Below are positions 35,394 to 44,200 of a stretch of 64,000 bases of DNA, piece after piece; positions within the stretch are counted from its first letter, which is position 1; each line of letters starts with the position of its first letter. A model generated the notes under the pieces. That model had not been told where the DNA came from. It saw only the letters and a list, made by a program, of their open reading frames with translations, and made no database searches. The stretch covers positions 124,001-188,000 of the forward strand of contig CAJXZM010000001.1 in the NCBI GenBank assembly GCA_913063125.1, in the 5' to 3' direction. A program made the translations under genes and the position numbers. Source of the stretch: an uncultured Gammaproteobacteria bacterium (GTDB lineage Bacteria > Pseudomonadota > Gammaproteobacteria > Pseudomonadales > Ketobacteraceae).

Positions 35394-36803
35394 ATGGCGA
35401 CAATTCAGGTTGGAGGGTTAGGCTCAGGTATTGATGTTGACCTGTTAGTCAAAACCTTAACTGCTGCTGAAGAGGCTCCCGTCAAGAGCCGTTTAGACTT
35501 GAAGGAAATTCAGCTTCAAGCGGATATCTCTGCCTACTCTTCGCTAAAAGGTGCGCTGAGCAGTTTTCAAAGTGCCTTAAGCGGGCTTACTTCCCTTAAA
35601 GACTTCTCTTCTAGAACCGCCACTTCCAGTCAAGATAGCGTGTTCACAGCCGATGCATCAAATGCTGCTGTTCCCAGTTCTACCGATATTGAAGTACTCG
35701 CTTTGGCTAGCGCCCAGAAGATGAACTCTGGGGATTATGCTGATTCTGCTGCCATTGTCGGTGCCGGAGATCTTACTATTGGCGTGGGTGCTGAATCCTT
35801 TAGCGTAACCATTTCAGGAGGGGATAATAATTCATTAATAGGGATTCGTGATGCCATTAATGATGCAGCGGACAATAAAGGCGTCACAGCCAGTATATTA
35901 ACTGTAGACGACCCGCTAAATGCGGGGCAAACCGTTTCAAAACTTGTGCTTACTTCGGATAAAACGGGGGAGGATAATGGGTTTACGGTAACGGTAACCG
36001 GTGATGCAGATGGCAACGATACGGATGACGTTGGATTGTCGGCATTAATTAACGCAAACCTTAATTCATTGGATTTAGCGGTAGATGCATCCATTAAGGT
36101 GGATGGTTTTACGGCATCTAGCGCCACGAATGTATTTATTGGGGTGATTTCCGGAGTAACCTTAACGGCGGTATCTGCTGATCCTGGTAATATTCATGAT
36201 TTAAATGTTGCATCTGATATTGCTGATGTAAAAGATAAAATTTCCAGTTTTGTTGATGCCTTTAACGCATTTAACCAGACCTATGAATTTCTAACAGCGG
36301 TTGACTTAGAAAAGAAGGAGGCGGGTTTATTAACCGGGGATGTCACTGCGCGATCTGTAGAATTGCAGATGCGACGAGCGCTTCAAACGGTTACTGGCGA
36401 TGCCGCTAATGATACCTATACAAGTTTGGCGAGAATTGGCATCACAGTAGGCGAAGAAGGCGAACTAAAACTAGATAGTACTGTATTGTCTAAAGCGTTG
36501 GATGAAGAGTTTGATGAAGTTGCCAACCTTATCGCTGGCGATGACGGTGTCGCTAAAAATATGGATGTAGTGTTGAATCAGTTTTTGAAGTCTGGCGGGG
36601 TTATTCCCACTCGTGAAACGACATTTAAAGCGCAGCTTGTTGATATTACTGAGCAACGAGCAGCCCTTGCGGATCGTTTGACCTCTGTAGAAGAAAGGCT
36701 TCGACGACAATTTTCAGTCATGGATGCTATTGTGGCGCAATTTAACAGCACCGGTGATTTTATAAAGCAGCAATTTGATGCACTTAATAATGCAAACAAA
36801 TAG
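35394..36803 (+). CDS. fliD: FliD, filament cap
   Basis: The 469-residue protein starts with the family signature IQVGGLGSGIDVDLLVKTL. It has coiled-coil ends, including the C-terminal RLTSVEERLRRQFSVMDAIV region. It caps the filament and guides flagellin folding. A flagellin hook-IN-type segment and variable T/S/D-rich domains occupy the middle. fliS follows after 62 bases. Confidence 0.96.
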   Translation: MATIQVGGLGSGIDVDLLVKTLTAAEEAPVKSRLDLKEIQLQADISAYSSLKGALSSFQSALSGLTSLKDFSSRTATSSQDSVFTADASNAAVPSSTDIEVLALASAQKMNSGDYADSAAIVGAGDLTIGVGAESFSVTISGGDNNSLIGIRDAINDAADNKGVTASILTVDDPLNAGQTVSKLVLTSDKTGEDNGFTVTVTGDADGNDTDDVGLSALINANLNSLDLAVDASIKVDGFTASSATNVFIGVISGVTLTAVSADPGNIHDLNVASDIADVKDKISSFVDAFNAFNQTYEFLTAVDLEKKEAGLLTGDVTARSVELQMRRALQTVTGDAANDTYTSLARIGITVGEEGELKLDSTVLSKALDEEFDEVANLIAGDDGVAKNMDVVLNQFLKSGGVIPTRETTFKAQLVDITEQRAALADRLTSVEERLRRQFSVMDAIVAQFNSTGDFIKQQFDALNNANK

Positions 36804-36865
36804 CCTAAAGAGTAGTTGATCAATTGATTGAGTTATTAATGTAGTGACTGATTTAGGAGAACACC

Positions 36866-37273
36866 ATGTACGTAAATAAAGCAGCCAGTCAATATGCTGC
36901 GGTGAATAAGCAAACAGGCGTTGAGGGAGCTAACCCTCATCAGCTTATTCAGATGCTCTATGATGGCGCTATTGAAAGTATGGCAAAGGCAAAAGGTTGC
37001 ATGGCGCGGAAAGATTTTTCCGGTAAAGGGGAAACGTTGGGCCGGGCGATTAATATTATCGGTGGGCTTCAGAGTTTCCTGGATAAAGAAAAAGGTGGGG
37101 AGGTAGCAGAAAACCTTGATGCATTATATGACTATATGGGTCGACGATTGTTTGAAGCATCGATGGATAATGATATAGCGATTGTTGATGAAGTCATTGG
37201 CCTTGTGCGAGAGATTAAAACGGGTTGGGAAGGTATTAAGGATGAAGCTAACCAAATTTTTGAAACTTCTTAG
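36866..37273 (+). CDS. fliS: FliS, flagellin export chaperone
   Basis: The 135-residue helical protein has the typical NPHQLIQMLYDGAIESMAKAK start and KGETLGRAINIIGGLQSFLD segment of FliS. It binds the C-terminal helix of flagellin and prevents early polymerisation. Confidence 0.96.
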   Translation: MYVNKAASQYAAVNKQTGVEGANPHQLIQMLYDGAIESMAKAKGCMARKDFSGKGETLGRAINIIGGLQSFLDKEKGGEVAENLDALYDYMGRRLFEASMDNDIAIVDEVIGLVREIKTGWEGIKDEANQIFETS

Positions 37274-37299
37274 GTTGCGTTGTCAGTAGAAGGGGTGTT

Positions 37300-37620
37300 A
37301 TGAATTCGATTGGTGAGCTTAGTGTGTTAAGGGGTGACCTGGTATTGGCATTGGATATGCAACGATATCATGAGTTGCTGAATGTTGACGACAGAGTTAG
37401 AGCGCAGGTACAGAGTGCTATGGAGTACGCTAACAGTACGCGCTGCACAGCAGTGGATAAACAGGCAATAAAAATTGAATTATCTGAATTGATGTCAGTT
37501 TATCAAAATGTTGTTGGGAAATGTGAATCACGATCTAATGAATTGAAAAAAGAATGTCTACGTTTGGGGTTAAGCAAAAAGAAAACAGATCAATATCTTG
37601 ATGTGGCAGGGCGGGCATAG
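37300..37620 (+). CDS. fliT: FliT-like flagellar chaperone
   Basis: This 106-residue helical protein follows fliS by 26 bases, where FliT or FlaI-type chaperones for FliD are normally encoded. It begins MNSIGELSVLRGDL and ends with a basic helix (KKKTDQYLD). Sequence similarity across this family is low, so the call rests on position, length and helical pattern. It marks the end of the core filament operon before the accessory island. Confidence 0.65.
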   Translation: MNSIGELSVLRGDLVLALDMQRYHELLNVDDRVRAQVQSAMEYANSTRCTAVDKQAIKIELSELMSVYQNVVGKCESRSNELKKECLRLGLSKKKTDQYLDVAGRA

Positions 37621-37671
37621 CGATTACAGCTATAGTCACTTCAGCTATAGATACTACAACTGGAGTATTGT

Positions 37672-38880
37672 ATGGATGGTGATATAACCGCAAGACAGAA
37701 AATATCGTATTTGATACCCGATATGCCTGAATACTATCAGTTGGCAAGGTTCCTACAACGTACCGATAAACAGCATTGGTACAGCAATTTCGGACCACTC
37801 ATTAAAGAGCTTGAGCAAGGTCTTTGTGCTCAATTCTTCCCCAAGGCAAATAACCGTATTGTAACCTGTTCCTCTGGTACTGCAGCGATAGAGTTAGCCA
37901 TTAAATGTTTAGAGCTAAAATCTGGCGCTCGTATACTGGTCCCCTCTTTTACTTTTCCTGCAACGGTAATTGCAATACTCAATTGTGGCTATGAGCCAGT
38001 ATTTAGTGATGTTAGTGAGCAATCGTGGTTATTAACAGCAGACATTGCGAAAGAGATTGTTAGTAAGCATGCCGTTGATGCGGTGTTACCGGTTTCAACG
38101 ATGGGCATGCCTCAAAATATTCAGGAGTGGGAGGGTTTTTATAACGATACGGGTATTCTTGTTGTGATTGATGCCGCCCCAGCGATAGAGCTGCAGGAGG
38201 CCAGTGAGCACATATCGGTTTGTTTTAGCTTGCATGCAACAAAATCGTTTGGTGTCGGTGAAGGAGGCTTTGTCGTTTTTCCGAATGAAAGCCTTGCGGT
38301 AAAAGGCCGAAGATTAACAAATTTTGGATTTGAAGGTGGAGTGATTCGTGATGTTGGTGGAAACTATAAGCTAAGTGAATATCATGGGGCGGTAGGGTTA
38401 GCCCAACTGGAAAGAGTTGATGAAATTAGGGAAAGACGAGGTATTGTAAAGGCTCATTATCACCTCGAATTGGAAAGATTACGGGGATATGTTGATTTTC
38501 AAAAAAATGATGGTATGTCATTCGGTGCGGAAGTGGTGCAGTTCCATCAAAATACTATTTATAGTAATTGCGTCTTAAAGCTCAAGTATGAAGATGTAGC
38601 GTATACACAGCATGTCGTGACCGCCTTGTTGTCTAGCGGTATCGAGTCAAGACCGTGGTATCAACCAGCTCACTGTCACCCTGCCTTTAAGGCATACCAA
38701 ACCGTCGGATATAACGGCAGTGATAACCTGGATGTTACGCAGAGGCTAGGTTGCCAATTGTTAAGTTTACCCTTTCATAATTATCTAAGCCGTGACGATA
38801 TTTCTTTTGTTTGTGAACGCTTGTCAGGCATTCTGGTGGGTGATTATCGTAATGTGACGTCAGCCTTGAGGAAAACATAA
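37672..38880 (+). CDS. DegT/DnrJ/EryC1/StrS sugar aminotransferase
   Basis: The 402-residue PLP enzyme has the internal-aldimine lysine K191 in LHATKSFGVGEGG, the cofactor aspartate D167 in VVIDAAP and the PSFTFPATV segment. The family transaminates keto-sugars linked to a nucleotide, giving amino sugars such as viosamine. It opens the island directly after fliT, the usual place for flagellin glycan genes. Two direct repeats CAGCTATAG at 37627-37635 and 37642-37650 lie just before it. The likely role is to make an amino sugar for flagellin. The exact sugar is not determined. Confidence 0.88.
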   Translation: MDGDITARQKISYLIPDMPEYYQLARFLQRTDKQHWYSNFGPLIKELEQGLCAQFFPKANNRIVTCSSGTAAIELAIKCLELKSGARILVPSFTFPATVIAILNCGYEPVFSDVSEQSWLLTADIAKEIVSKHAVDAVLPVSTMGMPQNIQEWEGFYNDTGILVVIDAAPAIELQEASEHISVCFSLHATKSFGVGEGGFVVFPNESLAVKGRRLTNFGFEGGVIRDVGGNYKLSEYHGAVGLAQLERVDEIRERRGIVKAHYHLELERLRGYVDFQKNDGMSFGAEVVQFHQNTIYSNCVLKLKYEDVAYTQHVVTALLSSGIESRPWYQPAHCHPAFKAYQTVGYNGSDNLDVTQRLGCQLLSLPFHNYLSRDDISFVCERLSGILVGDYRNVTSALRKT

Positions 38881-39034
38881 TTCATTTTTACCTGCTTTTT
38901 TACATTAACTGCCCTCTTCGAATAGAAAAATCTGTTAGATAACAATGACCTTGAGTGAAAATCGACTATAACTATAGGGTGTGGCAGGAAAATTAAGGGT
39001 GGCCTGGGTATAAAGCTGAAGGGTAGGTTGAATA

Positions 39035-40981
39035 ATGACCGATAATAATGATTTACTGACAGATCATGTTGAACCGGAAGTGGGCAATTCCGAAGAGGAT
39101 ATAAAGCGTGAGATTTCTGAAACAGAAAAAGAATTAGATAAGTTAGATGCGGAGATTGCGGTACAAGATTATCGTGCAGCCTTTAATTCAGTGTTGGATT
39201 TTTTGTCCAAAACATCGGTTCATCATGCAGTAGAAGAAAAGGTTTTTTCAGGCTTTAGTGAAAATCAGGCTCAATATATAGCAACGCGTTTTGTTGCAGC
39301 TGTGAACTTTTTGTTCTTGCAAAAGAACTTTAGACTGAATGAAGAAGGGTTTCGTTATCTTTCGCCTTATCACTCGAATTATTCAACAATGGTTTATCTG
39401 ACGCCATTTGTTAATAGTGACCATATAATTCGCCGGGTATTAAATATGGATGAAAACGGCCATTATAGTGATGATATTGATCTCCCAAGTTTCTTGAAAC
39501 TACTCTTCTTATGGTCACCTTACTCAAATGTCCAGTTACCCTTTAGAGAGTTTCTTGAGGCATACCCTCAATACATGACTCCCATAATATTAACATCGTT
39601 GCGGTCATTAAATTATTTTGAAGAACACAGTCACGCTAATCGAGAACAGATCATTCAAACCTTGGTTGATCTAGGTGAGTACGACTTGCAATTTTCAACG
39701 GATTATCTGGCGTCAAATGCAGGGTCTTCTTGGATGAATATTAGTTATTCAACCGCAGCCAATAAGTATGATGCAAAATATGCGCTAAATTTTTCTTATA
39801 AGCAATGGATGAAGCGACATGGTGTAAAGGAACCTTCTTTTCCTGTGGTCAGGGGTATCAAGGAAAAACCTGTGTTAGGAATAATGAATGAGATTTTGAA
39901 TAAAAATCATGCGATGTTCCGTTGTTTTGGTAATACATTAATTGAGCTAGGGAAACGATTTCATACCATTGGATTTTTTTTCGAGGGTTTGGGTAGTGAG
40001 GATGTGTTTGATATATTTGATGAGGTAGTGGTTTTTCCTCACCAGCAAGATGCCGTTAAAAAAATTGCTGGTGGGGTTATAAAGAAAAAACTAGATATGC
40101 TGCTTTATACTAGTATAGGCATGAATAATATAATCATAGCGTTATCGAATGTTAGGTTGGCACCTATACAAATGGCATTTATGGGGCATCCAAGTTCAAC
40201 GCGTTCTGATGTGATGGATTATATTGGCGTGGCTGATTGTCAAATGCAGTATACAAAAGCGTTTAGTGAAAAAATTGTTAATGTTTCGTCTTCTACGCCA
40301 ATAATTATGTTAGATGAGCATAGGGATATTGTAAAAAAGGGTATAAAAAAAAATAAGAAACAACTTGATATCGTTGTTCCTTCAATGGTCATGAAGTTAA
40401 ATTATGAATTCTTAAGTGTTCTTGGTCGGATTAAGAGTAATGTGAGTCGAAATATTTGCTATCATTTTTTTCCCAATGTTTCAGGGATATCTTTGCTTAA
40501 CGCAAGAAAAATTATGCGTTCCATTTTGCCAAATTCAGTGGTCCATCCACCCTATGGTTATCAGAAATATCTGGACAAACTATGTGAGTGTGATATTCAC
40601 TTTGGGCCGTTCCCTTTTAATAACACGAACGGAAACGTGGATTCGTTGGTTGCAGGTCTACCTATGGTGGTGTTAAGAGGAGATCCAGAAAAAGATGGTG
40701 TTGAGAGTGTGGCAGACGTGATTGTATTGAAAAATGCTGGCGCACCAGAAGAAATGATTGCGAATACTGTGGATGAATATTTCGATTTAGCTTGTCGAAT
40801 GATCGATGATAACGAATTTCGTGAAAGCATTGTAGAAAAACTGAATAATTTGGATCTTGAATCCTCACTTTTTGATAATGACGGGGCAGTGGAGGCGACG
40901 AATGCCCTTTGGGATGTGTATGTTAATCATGACAAGTATCAAGAGAGTGATGTCAAATACATTAATATAAAAGACGTCTAA
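39035..40981 (+). CDS. HMW1C-like (GT41) protein glycosyltransferase
   Basis: The 648-residue protein resembles HMW1C and bacterial NGT enzymes. It has an acidic N-terminal stretch and a helical domain, then MGHPSSTRSDVMDYIGV (around 383-400), a VVPSMVMKLNYEFL strand and GPFPFNNTNGNVDSL (around 524-538), which matches the nucleotide-sugar binding segment of that family. Those enzymes put glucose or galactose on asparagine of N-x-S/T sequons in the cytoplasm. Here it sits in a flagellar island and both flagellins have sequons, so flagellin is the expected substrate (inference). No signal peptide. Confidence 0.75.
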   Translation: MTDNNDLLTDHVEPEVGNSEEDIKREISETEKELDKLDAEIAVQDYRAAFNSVLDFLSKTSVHHAVEEKVFSGFSENQAQYIATRFVAAVNFLFLQKNFRLNEEGFRYLSPYHSNYSTMVYLTPFVNSDHIIRRVLNMDENGHYSDDIDLPSFLKLLFLWSPYSNVQLPFREFLEAYPQYMTPIILTSLRSLNYFEEHSHANREQIIQTLVDLGEYDLQFSTDYLASNAGSSWMNISYSTAANKYDAKYALNFSYKQWMKRHGVKEPSFPVVRGIKEKPVLGIMNEILNKNHAMFRCFGNTLIELGKRFHTIGFFFEGLGSEDVFDIFDEVVVFPHQQDAVKKIAGGVIKKKLDMLLYTSIGMNNIIIALSNVRLAPIQMAFMGHPSSTRSDVMDYIGVADCQMQYTKAFSEKIVNVSSSTPIIMLDEHRDIVKKGIKKNKKQLDIVVPSMVMKLNYEFLSVLGRIKSNVSRNICYHFFPNVSGISLLNARKIMRSILPNSVVHPPYGYQKYLDKLCECDIHFGPFPFNNTNGNVDSLVAGLPMVVLRGDPEKDGVESVADVIVLKNAGAPEEMIANTVDEYFDLACRMIDDNEFRESIVEKLNNLDLESSLFDNDGAVEATNALWDVYVNHDKYQESDVKYINIKDV

Positions 40982-41023
40982 TGTTGCATGATATGTTTCT
41001 TATAAGGATGGGGTTTTCTAGCA

Positions 41024-42145
41024 ATGAGAGTGTTGGTTTTTCCGTTGGATATGGACAAAGTTATAGGGTTTATCAAAAATGCAAATGCATTAAATATTGA
41101 GGTTGTCGGGGCAAGCTCAGTCATGAACAATGGCGACGGTTTTCAAATACATGCTTTTCATAAGCTACCCTTTGTAACCGATGCAGGCTTTGAAGCAATA
41201 TTTTGTGAGTTAATATCTACATATTCGATCACCCATGTTTATACACCACATGGGGCAGTTTGGTCATATTTGTCAAATCTAAAAAAAAAACATGTTGAGC
41301 ACTTACCTTTTTCTCTCTGTGAACCGTCCCCCTATAATTCGGATTGGTTAGATCTTCAGCCGAGCTATAAATGGGCCGAATGTCTTCTTGCTGATGATAT
41401 CGTTGAACAAATTGAGCTTCCAGGAAAAGTGAATGTACATAAAAAGTTAACCAAAGGTCAATATGCTAGCTTACATAGACAATTCTTGAGTATTTCTGGA
41501 CAATGTGATGAATTAAAACTATTGGCACTTTCACATATTTTCAGAGTATTGCCAAAAGGTGATTTGGTTGAAATAGGGTCGTTTTCTGGGCGTTCTGCTT
41601 TTGCAATAGGTTGGTTGGCAAGTGTGTACAAGATCGGGAATTTGGTTAGCGTTGACCCTTGGGACAATAGTAAATTGGAGGACCAAGGAGAGGGTGCTGA
41701 AATTCTTAATAAGGAGCTGAACAAAGGCAGCGAGGTTATTGATCTCAATAAAATATTCTGGAGCTATATAGGGGCAATTTCGTTGCTTAATAATGCCGGG
41801 TATATAAAAGATATTTCAGAAAAGGCTATTGATGATTACACAAAGGCGTCAAGTGTAGGTTTTTTAGATAGCCCAGAGCTTGGTAGAATATCATTAACCG
41901 GAAAGATCGCTATGCTCCATATTGATGGTAATCATCGTTATGATTATGTGTGTAAAGATATCGATGCATGGGAGCCTTTTGTAATGCCGGGTGGATGGGT
42001 TCTACTTGATGATTATGTATGGGCTTTTGGCGATGGTCCAAAAAAAACAGGAGATGAACTTTTATTGACTGAAAAATTCGATGTGGCTTTTACTATGAGC
42101 GACACGTTATTTTTACGTAAATGCCAGCAAAAGGGGGAGGTGTGA
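41024..42145 (+). CDS. SAM-dependent methyltransferase with an extra N-terminal domain
   Basis: The C-terminal two-thirds is a class I methyltransferase: VEIGSFSGRSAFAIG (about 182-196) is the SAM loop, and HIDGNHRYDYVCKDIDAW with PGGWVLLDDY follows. This resembles the Methyltransf_24 group that works on sugars and polyketides. The first 150 residues form a separate alpha/beta domain resembling pre-ATP-grasp or Rossmann folds (MRVLVFPLDMDK, THVYTPHGAVWSYL), of unknown role. It lies 42 bases after the glycosyltransferase and overlaps the transketolase gene, so it belongs to the same operon and probably methylates the glycan. Confidence 0.8.
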   Translation: MRVLVFPLDMDKVIGFIKNANALNIEVVGASSVMNNGDGFQIHAFHKLPFVTDAGFEAIFCELISTYSITHVYTPHGAVWSYLSNLKKKHVEHLPFSLCEPSPYNSDWLDLQPSYKWAECLLADDIVEQIELPGKVNVHKKLTKGQYASLHRQFLSISGQCDELKLLALSHIFRVLPKGDLVEIGSFSGRSAFAIGWLASVYKIGNLVSVDPWDNSKLEDQGEGAEILNKELNKGSEVIDLNKIFWSYIGAISLLNNAGYIKDISEKAIDDYTKASSVGFLDSPELGRISLTGKIAMLHIDGNHRYDYVCKDIDAWEPFVMPGGWVLLDDYVWAFGDGPKKTGDELLLTEKFDVAFTMSDTLFLRKCQQKGEV

Positions 42146-42954
42146 CAGGTTCACTTAGTAACCGTATTCGAAGAGACATCGTAGAGGCTGGTTACCATTG
42201 TGGAGAAAGTGCTCACTTTGGGGGCGGGCTTTCCATTGTCGATCTATTAGCCGTGCTTTATGAAAAACACTTGCGCTTTGATAAAAACGATCCTTTATGG
42301 TCGGAACGAGATGTCTTTATACTCAGCAAAGGGCACGGTGTTCTCGGCTATTTTGCAACGTTGAAAAATATAGGACTCATTTCTTCGGATTGTTTTCGAA
42401 CATTCCAGAAAAATGGCAGTGATTTAATTGCTCACCCCGTATTGAATTTACCACTAGGTATTGAGTCCTCAAATGGGAGTTTGGGACAAGGGTTATCTTT
42501 TGGGTGTGGCATTGCATTGGCCGCCAAGAAGAAATTAATGGGTAAGCGAATATATATTATGCTTGGCGATGGAGAATGTAATGAAGGCTCTGTTTGGGAA
42601 GCCGCTATGTTTGCCGCGCAGTATGAATTGGATAATCTCATTGCCATTATTGATGTTAATGGGTTTCAAAATGATGGTCCTACGGCTGTGGTATCGAATA
42701 AAGCGAATATGGCTGCTAAATGGTCAGCTTTTGGATGGAATACCATAGAAATCGACGGGCATTCAACCGAACAGATTAGCAATGCGTATAAGTACGCAGA
42801 AAATACAACAGGGAAACCTACCGCAATTATCGCGAATACCATTAAAGGCAAAGGTGTTTCGTTCATGGAGAATAACAATGAATGGCACCATAACCGATTA
42901 ACCGAAAAAAATTATCTTATCGCTATCGATGAACTGGAGAATAGTAGTGATTGA
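42121..42954 (+). CDS. Transketolase-like protein, N-terminal (TPP-binding) subunit
   Basis: The 277-residue protein is the first half of a split transketolase. It has SKGHGVLGYFATL, SLGQGLSFGCGIALA and the thiamine diphosphate motif GDGECNEGSVWEAA (from about residue 148), with ANTIKGKGVSFMEN near the end. The start is either ATG 42121, overlapping the methyltransferase gene, or GTG 42142 with GGGGGAGG directly upstream. Split transketolases are frequent in sugar and antibiotic clusters, where they transfer two-carbon units to aldehydes. Confidence 0.9.
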   Translation: MPAKGGGVTGSLSNRIRRDIVEAGYHCGESAHFGGGLSIVDLLAVLYEKHLRFDKNDPLWSERDVFILSKGHGVLGYFATLKNIGLISSDCFRTFQKNGSDLIAHPVLNLPLGIESSNGSLGQGLSFGCGIALAAKKKLMGKRIYIMLGDGECNEGSVWEAAMFAAQYELDNLIAIIDVNGFQNDGPTAVVSNKANMAAKWSAFGWNTIEIDGHSTEQISNAYKYAENTTGKPTAIIANTIKGKGVSFMENNNEWHHNRLTEKNYLIAIDELENSSD

Positions 42955-43927
42955 GATTAATAAGAAAAATACGAGAACATGGTCACGTATAGGCGTTCGT
43001 GCTACTTACGGCATGGCCTTGCTAGAGGCGGCCAAAGATGATCCTTTAGTGCTCGCGATGTCTGCAGATTTAGGACGATCTTCAGGGCTAAATCAATTTA
43101 TATCCAAATTCCCTGATCAATTTGTTAATGCCGGTATTGCAGAACAAAATATGGTTGGTGTTGCGGCAGGTATGGCGCGAGAAGGTTTTTCTGTGTTTGC
43201 GTCGTCTTTTGCGCCTTTTATTTCAATGCGAGCCAGTGAACAAGTTAGGATGAACTTAGGTTACATGAATATCCCTGTGAAGTTGGTTGCCCTTGGCAGT
43301 GGATTATCCATGGGGTTTCTTGGCAATTCCCATTACGGGCTGGAGGATGCTGCGGTTATGCGAGCGATTCCCGGTTTGACAGTGGTTTCCCCTGCGGACT
43401 GTGCGGAAGTATTTAAGGTGATTCGAGCCAGTATAAATTATCCTCATCCGGTGTATATTCGATTAACGGGTGGTGTTAATAATCCTATTGTTTATCAGGA
43501 TGATTATGAGTTTGAATTCGGAAAAGCGGTTTGTGTAAAAGAAGGGAAGGATCTTTGTATTGTTGCAACGGGTTCAATGGTGGCTATTGCCATAACGGTT
43601 GCTAATGAAATTGAGGCTTTGAAAGGGATGTCGGTGAAAGTGGTTAATATGCATACGTTAAAACCCCTTGATGAAAAATACCTTTCTGAGTTATTTGGCT
43701 TATTTACTACTATTGTCTCACTGGAAGAGCATTCCGTTGTTGGTGGGCTTGGTAGTGCAATATCAGAATTCAAAGCAAGAGAGAATTATCTTGCACGTCA
43801 TGTATCTATTGGTATTGAAGATTGCTACGTGAAAGCAGGGGATTATCAATATGCACTCGCTGAGGCGGGACTGACGAAAGACAAAATAATTTCAAATATA
43901 CTCAATAAATTATGCATCCCATTGTGA
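42947..43927 (+). CDS. Transketolase-like protein, C-terminal subunit
   Basis: This 326-residue protein is the second half of the transketolase pair. It has the pyrimidine-binding domain with the activating glutamate in FVNAGIAEQNMVGVAAGMA, and the C-terminal domain with LEEHSVVGGLGSAISE. GTG 42947 is preferred because GGAG lies eight bases upstream; it overlaps the first subunit by eight bases, implying equal production. Together they could add a ketol group to an aldehyde, perhaps one made by the LuxC-like enzyme in the same island (inference). Confidence 0.88.
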   Translation: MIEINKKNTRTWSRIGVRATYGMALLEAAKDDPLVLAMSADLGRSSGLNQFISKFPDQFVNAGIAEQNMVGVAAGMAREGFSVFASSFAPFISMRASEQVRMNLGYMNIPVKLVALGSGLSMGFLGNSHYGLEDAAVMRAIPGLTVVSPADCAEVFKVIRASINYPHPVYIRLTGGVNNPIVYQDDYEFEFGKAVCVKEGKDLCIVATGSMVAIAITVANEIEALKGMSVKVVNMHTLKPLDEKYLSELFGLFTTIVSLEEHSVVGGLGSAISEFKARENYLARHVSIGIEDCYVKAGDYQYALAEAGLTKDKIISNILNKLCIPL

Positions 43928-44032
43928 TATGGAATATACGGCCATTGTTTTACTGCAAACAAAAGATGATTACCTTTGTAGCATATGAGGACTTTCTTAG
44001 GAAAGAATGTTTTTTCTGTGAGTGACGTACCC

Positions 44033-44197
44033 TTAAATATTTCTTAGTACATGTGTTGCATTCTGATAAAAATCTACAATACTTCTTGGGCATCTTTCAA
44101 TGATGTCTCGCCACTCAATGGCAAGTTTCTCGCCCTGCTCAGGAAGTTGCAGAGTCAGAAATTGTTCAAAAACATATTTACCTTGTAAATGGAGCAT
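44033..44197 (-). pseudogene. Remnant of the 3' end of an unknown gene
   Basis: In the gap after the transketolase genes a minus-strand frame of 54 codons encodes a natural-looking sequence ending LPEQGEKLAIEWRD, then IIERCPRS and a helical tail before TAA at 44033-44035. It has no ribosome binding site and overlaps the start of the next plus-strand gene, so it looks like the tail of a gene truncated when that gene arrived. I do not recognise the parent family. It could be a short real gene. Confidence 0.35.
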
Positions 44198-44200
44198 TAC

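Noticed and set aside
37627-37650. Direct repeat CAGCTATAG twice before the aminotransferase gene
   Set aside because: Could be an operator, but two 9-base copies with no other support are not enough to call one.
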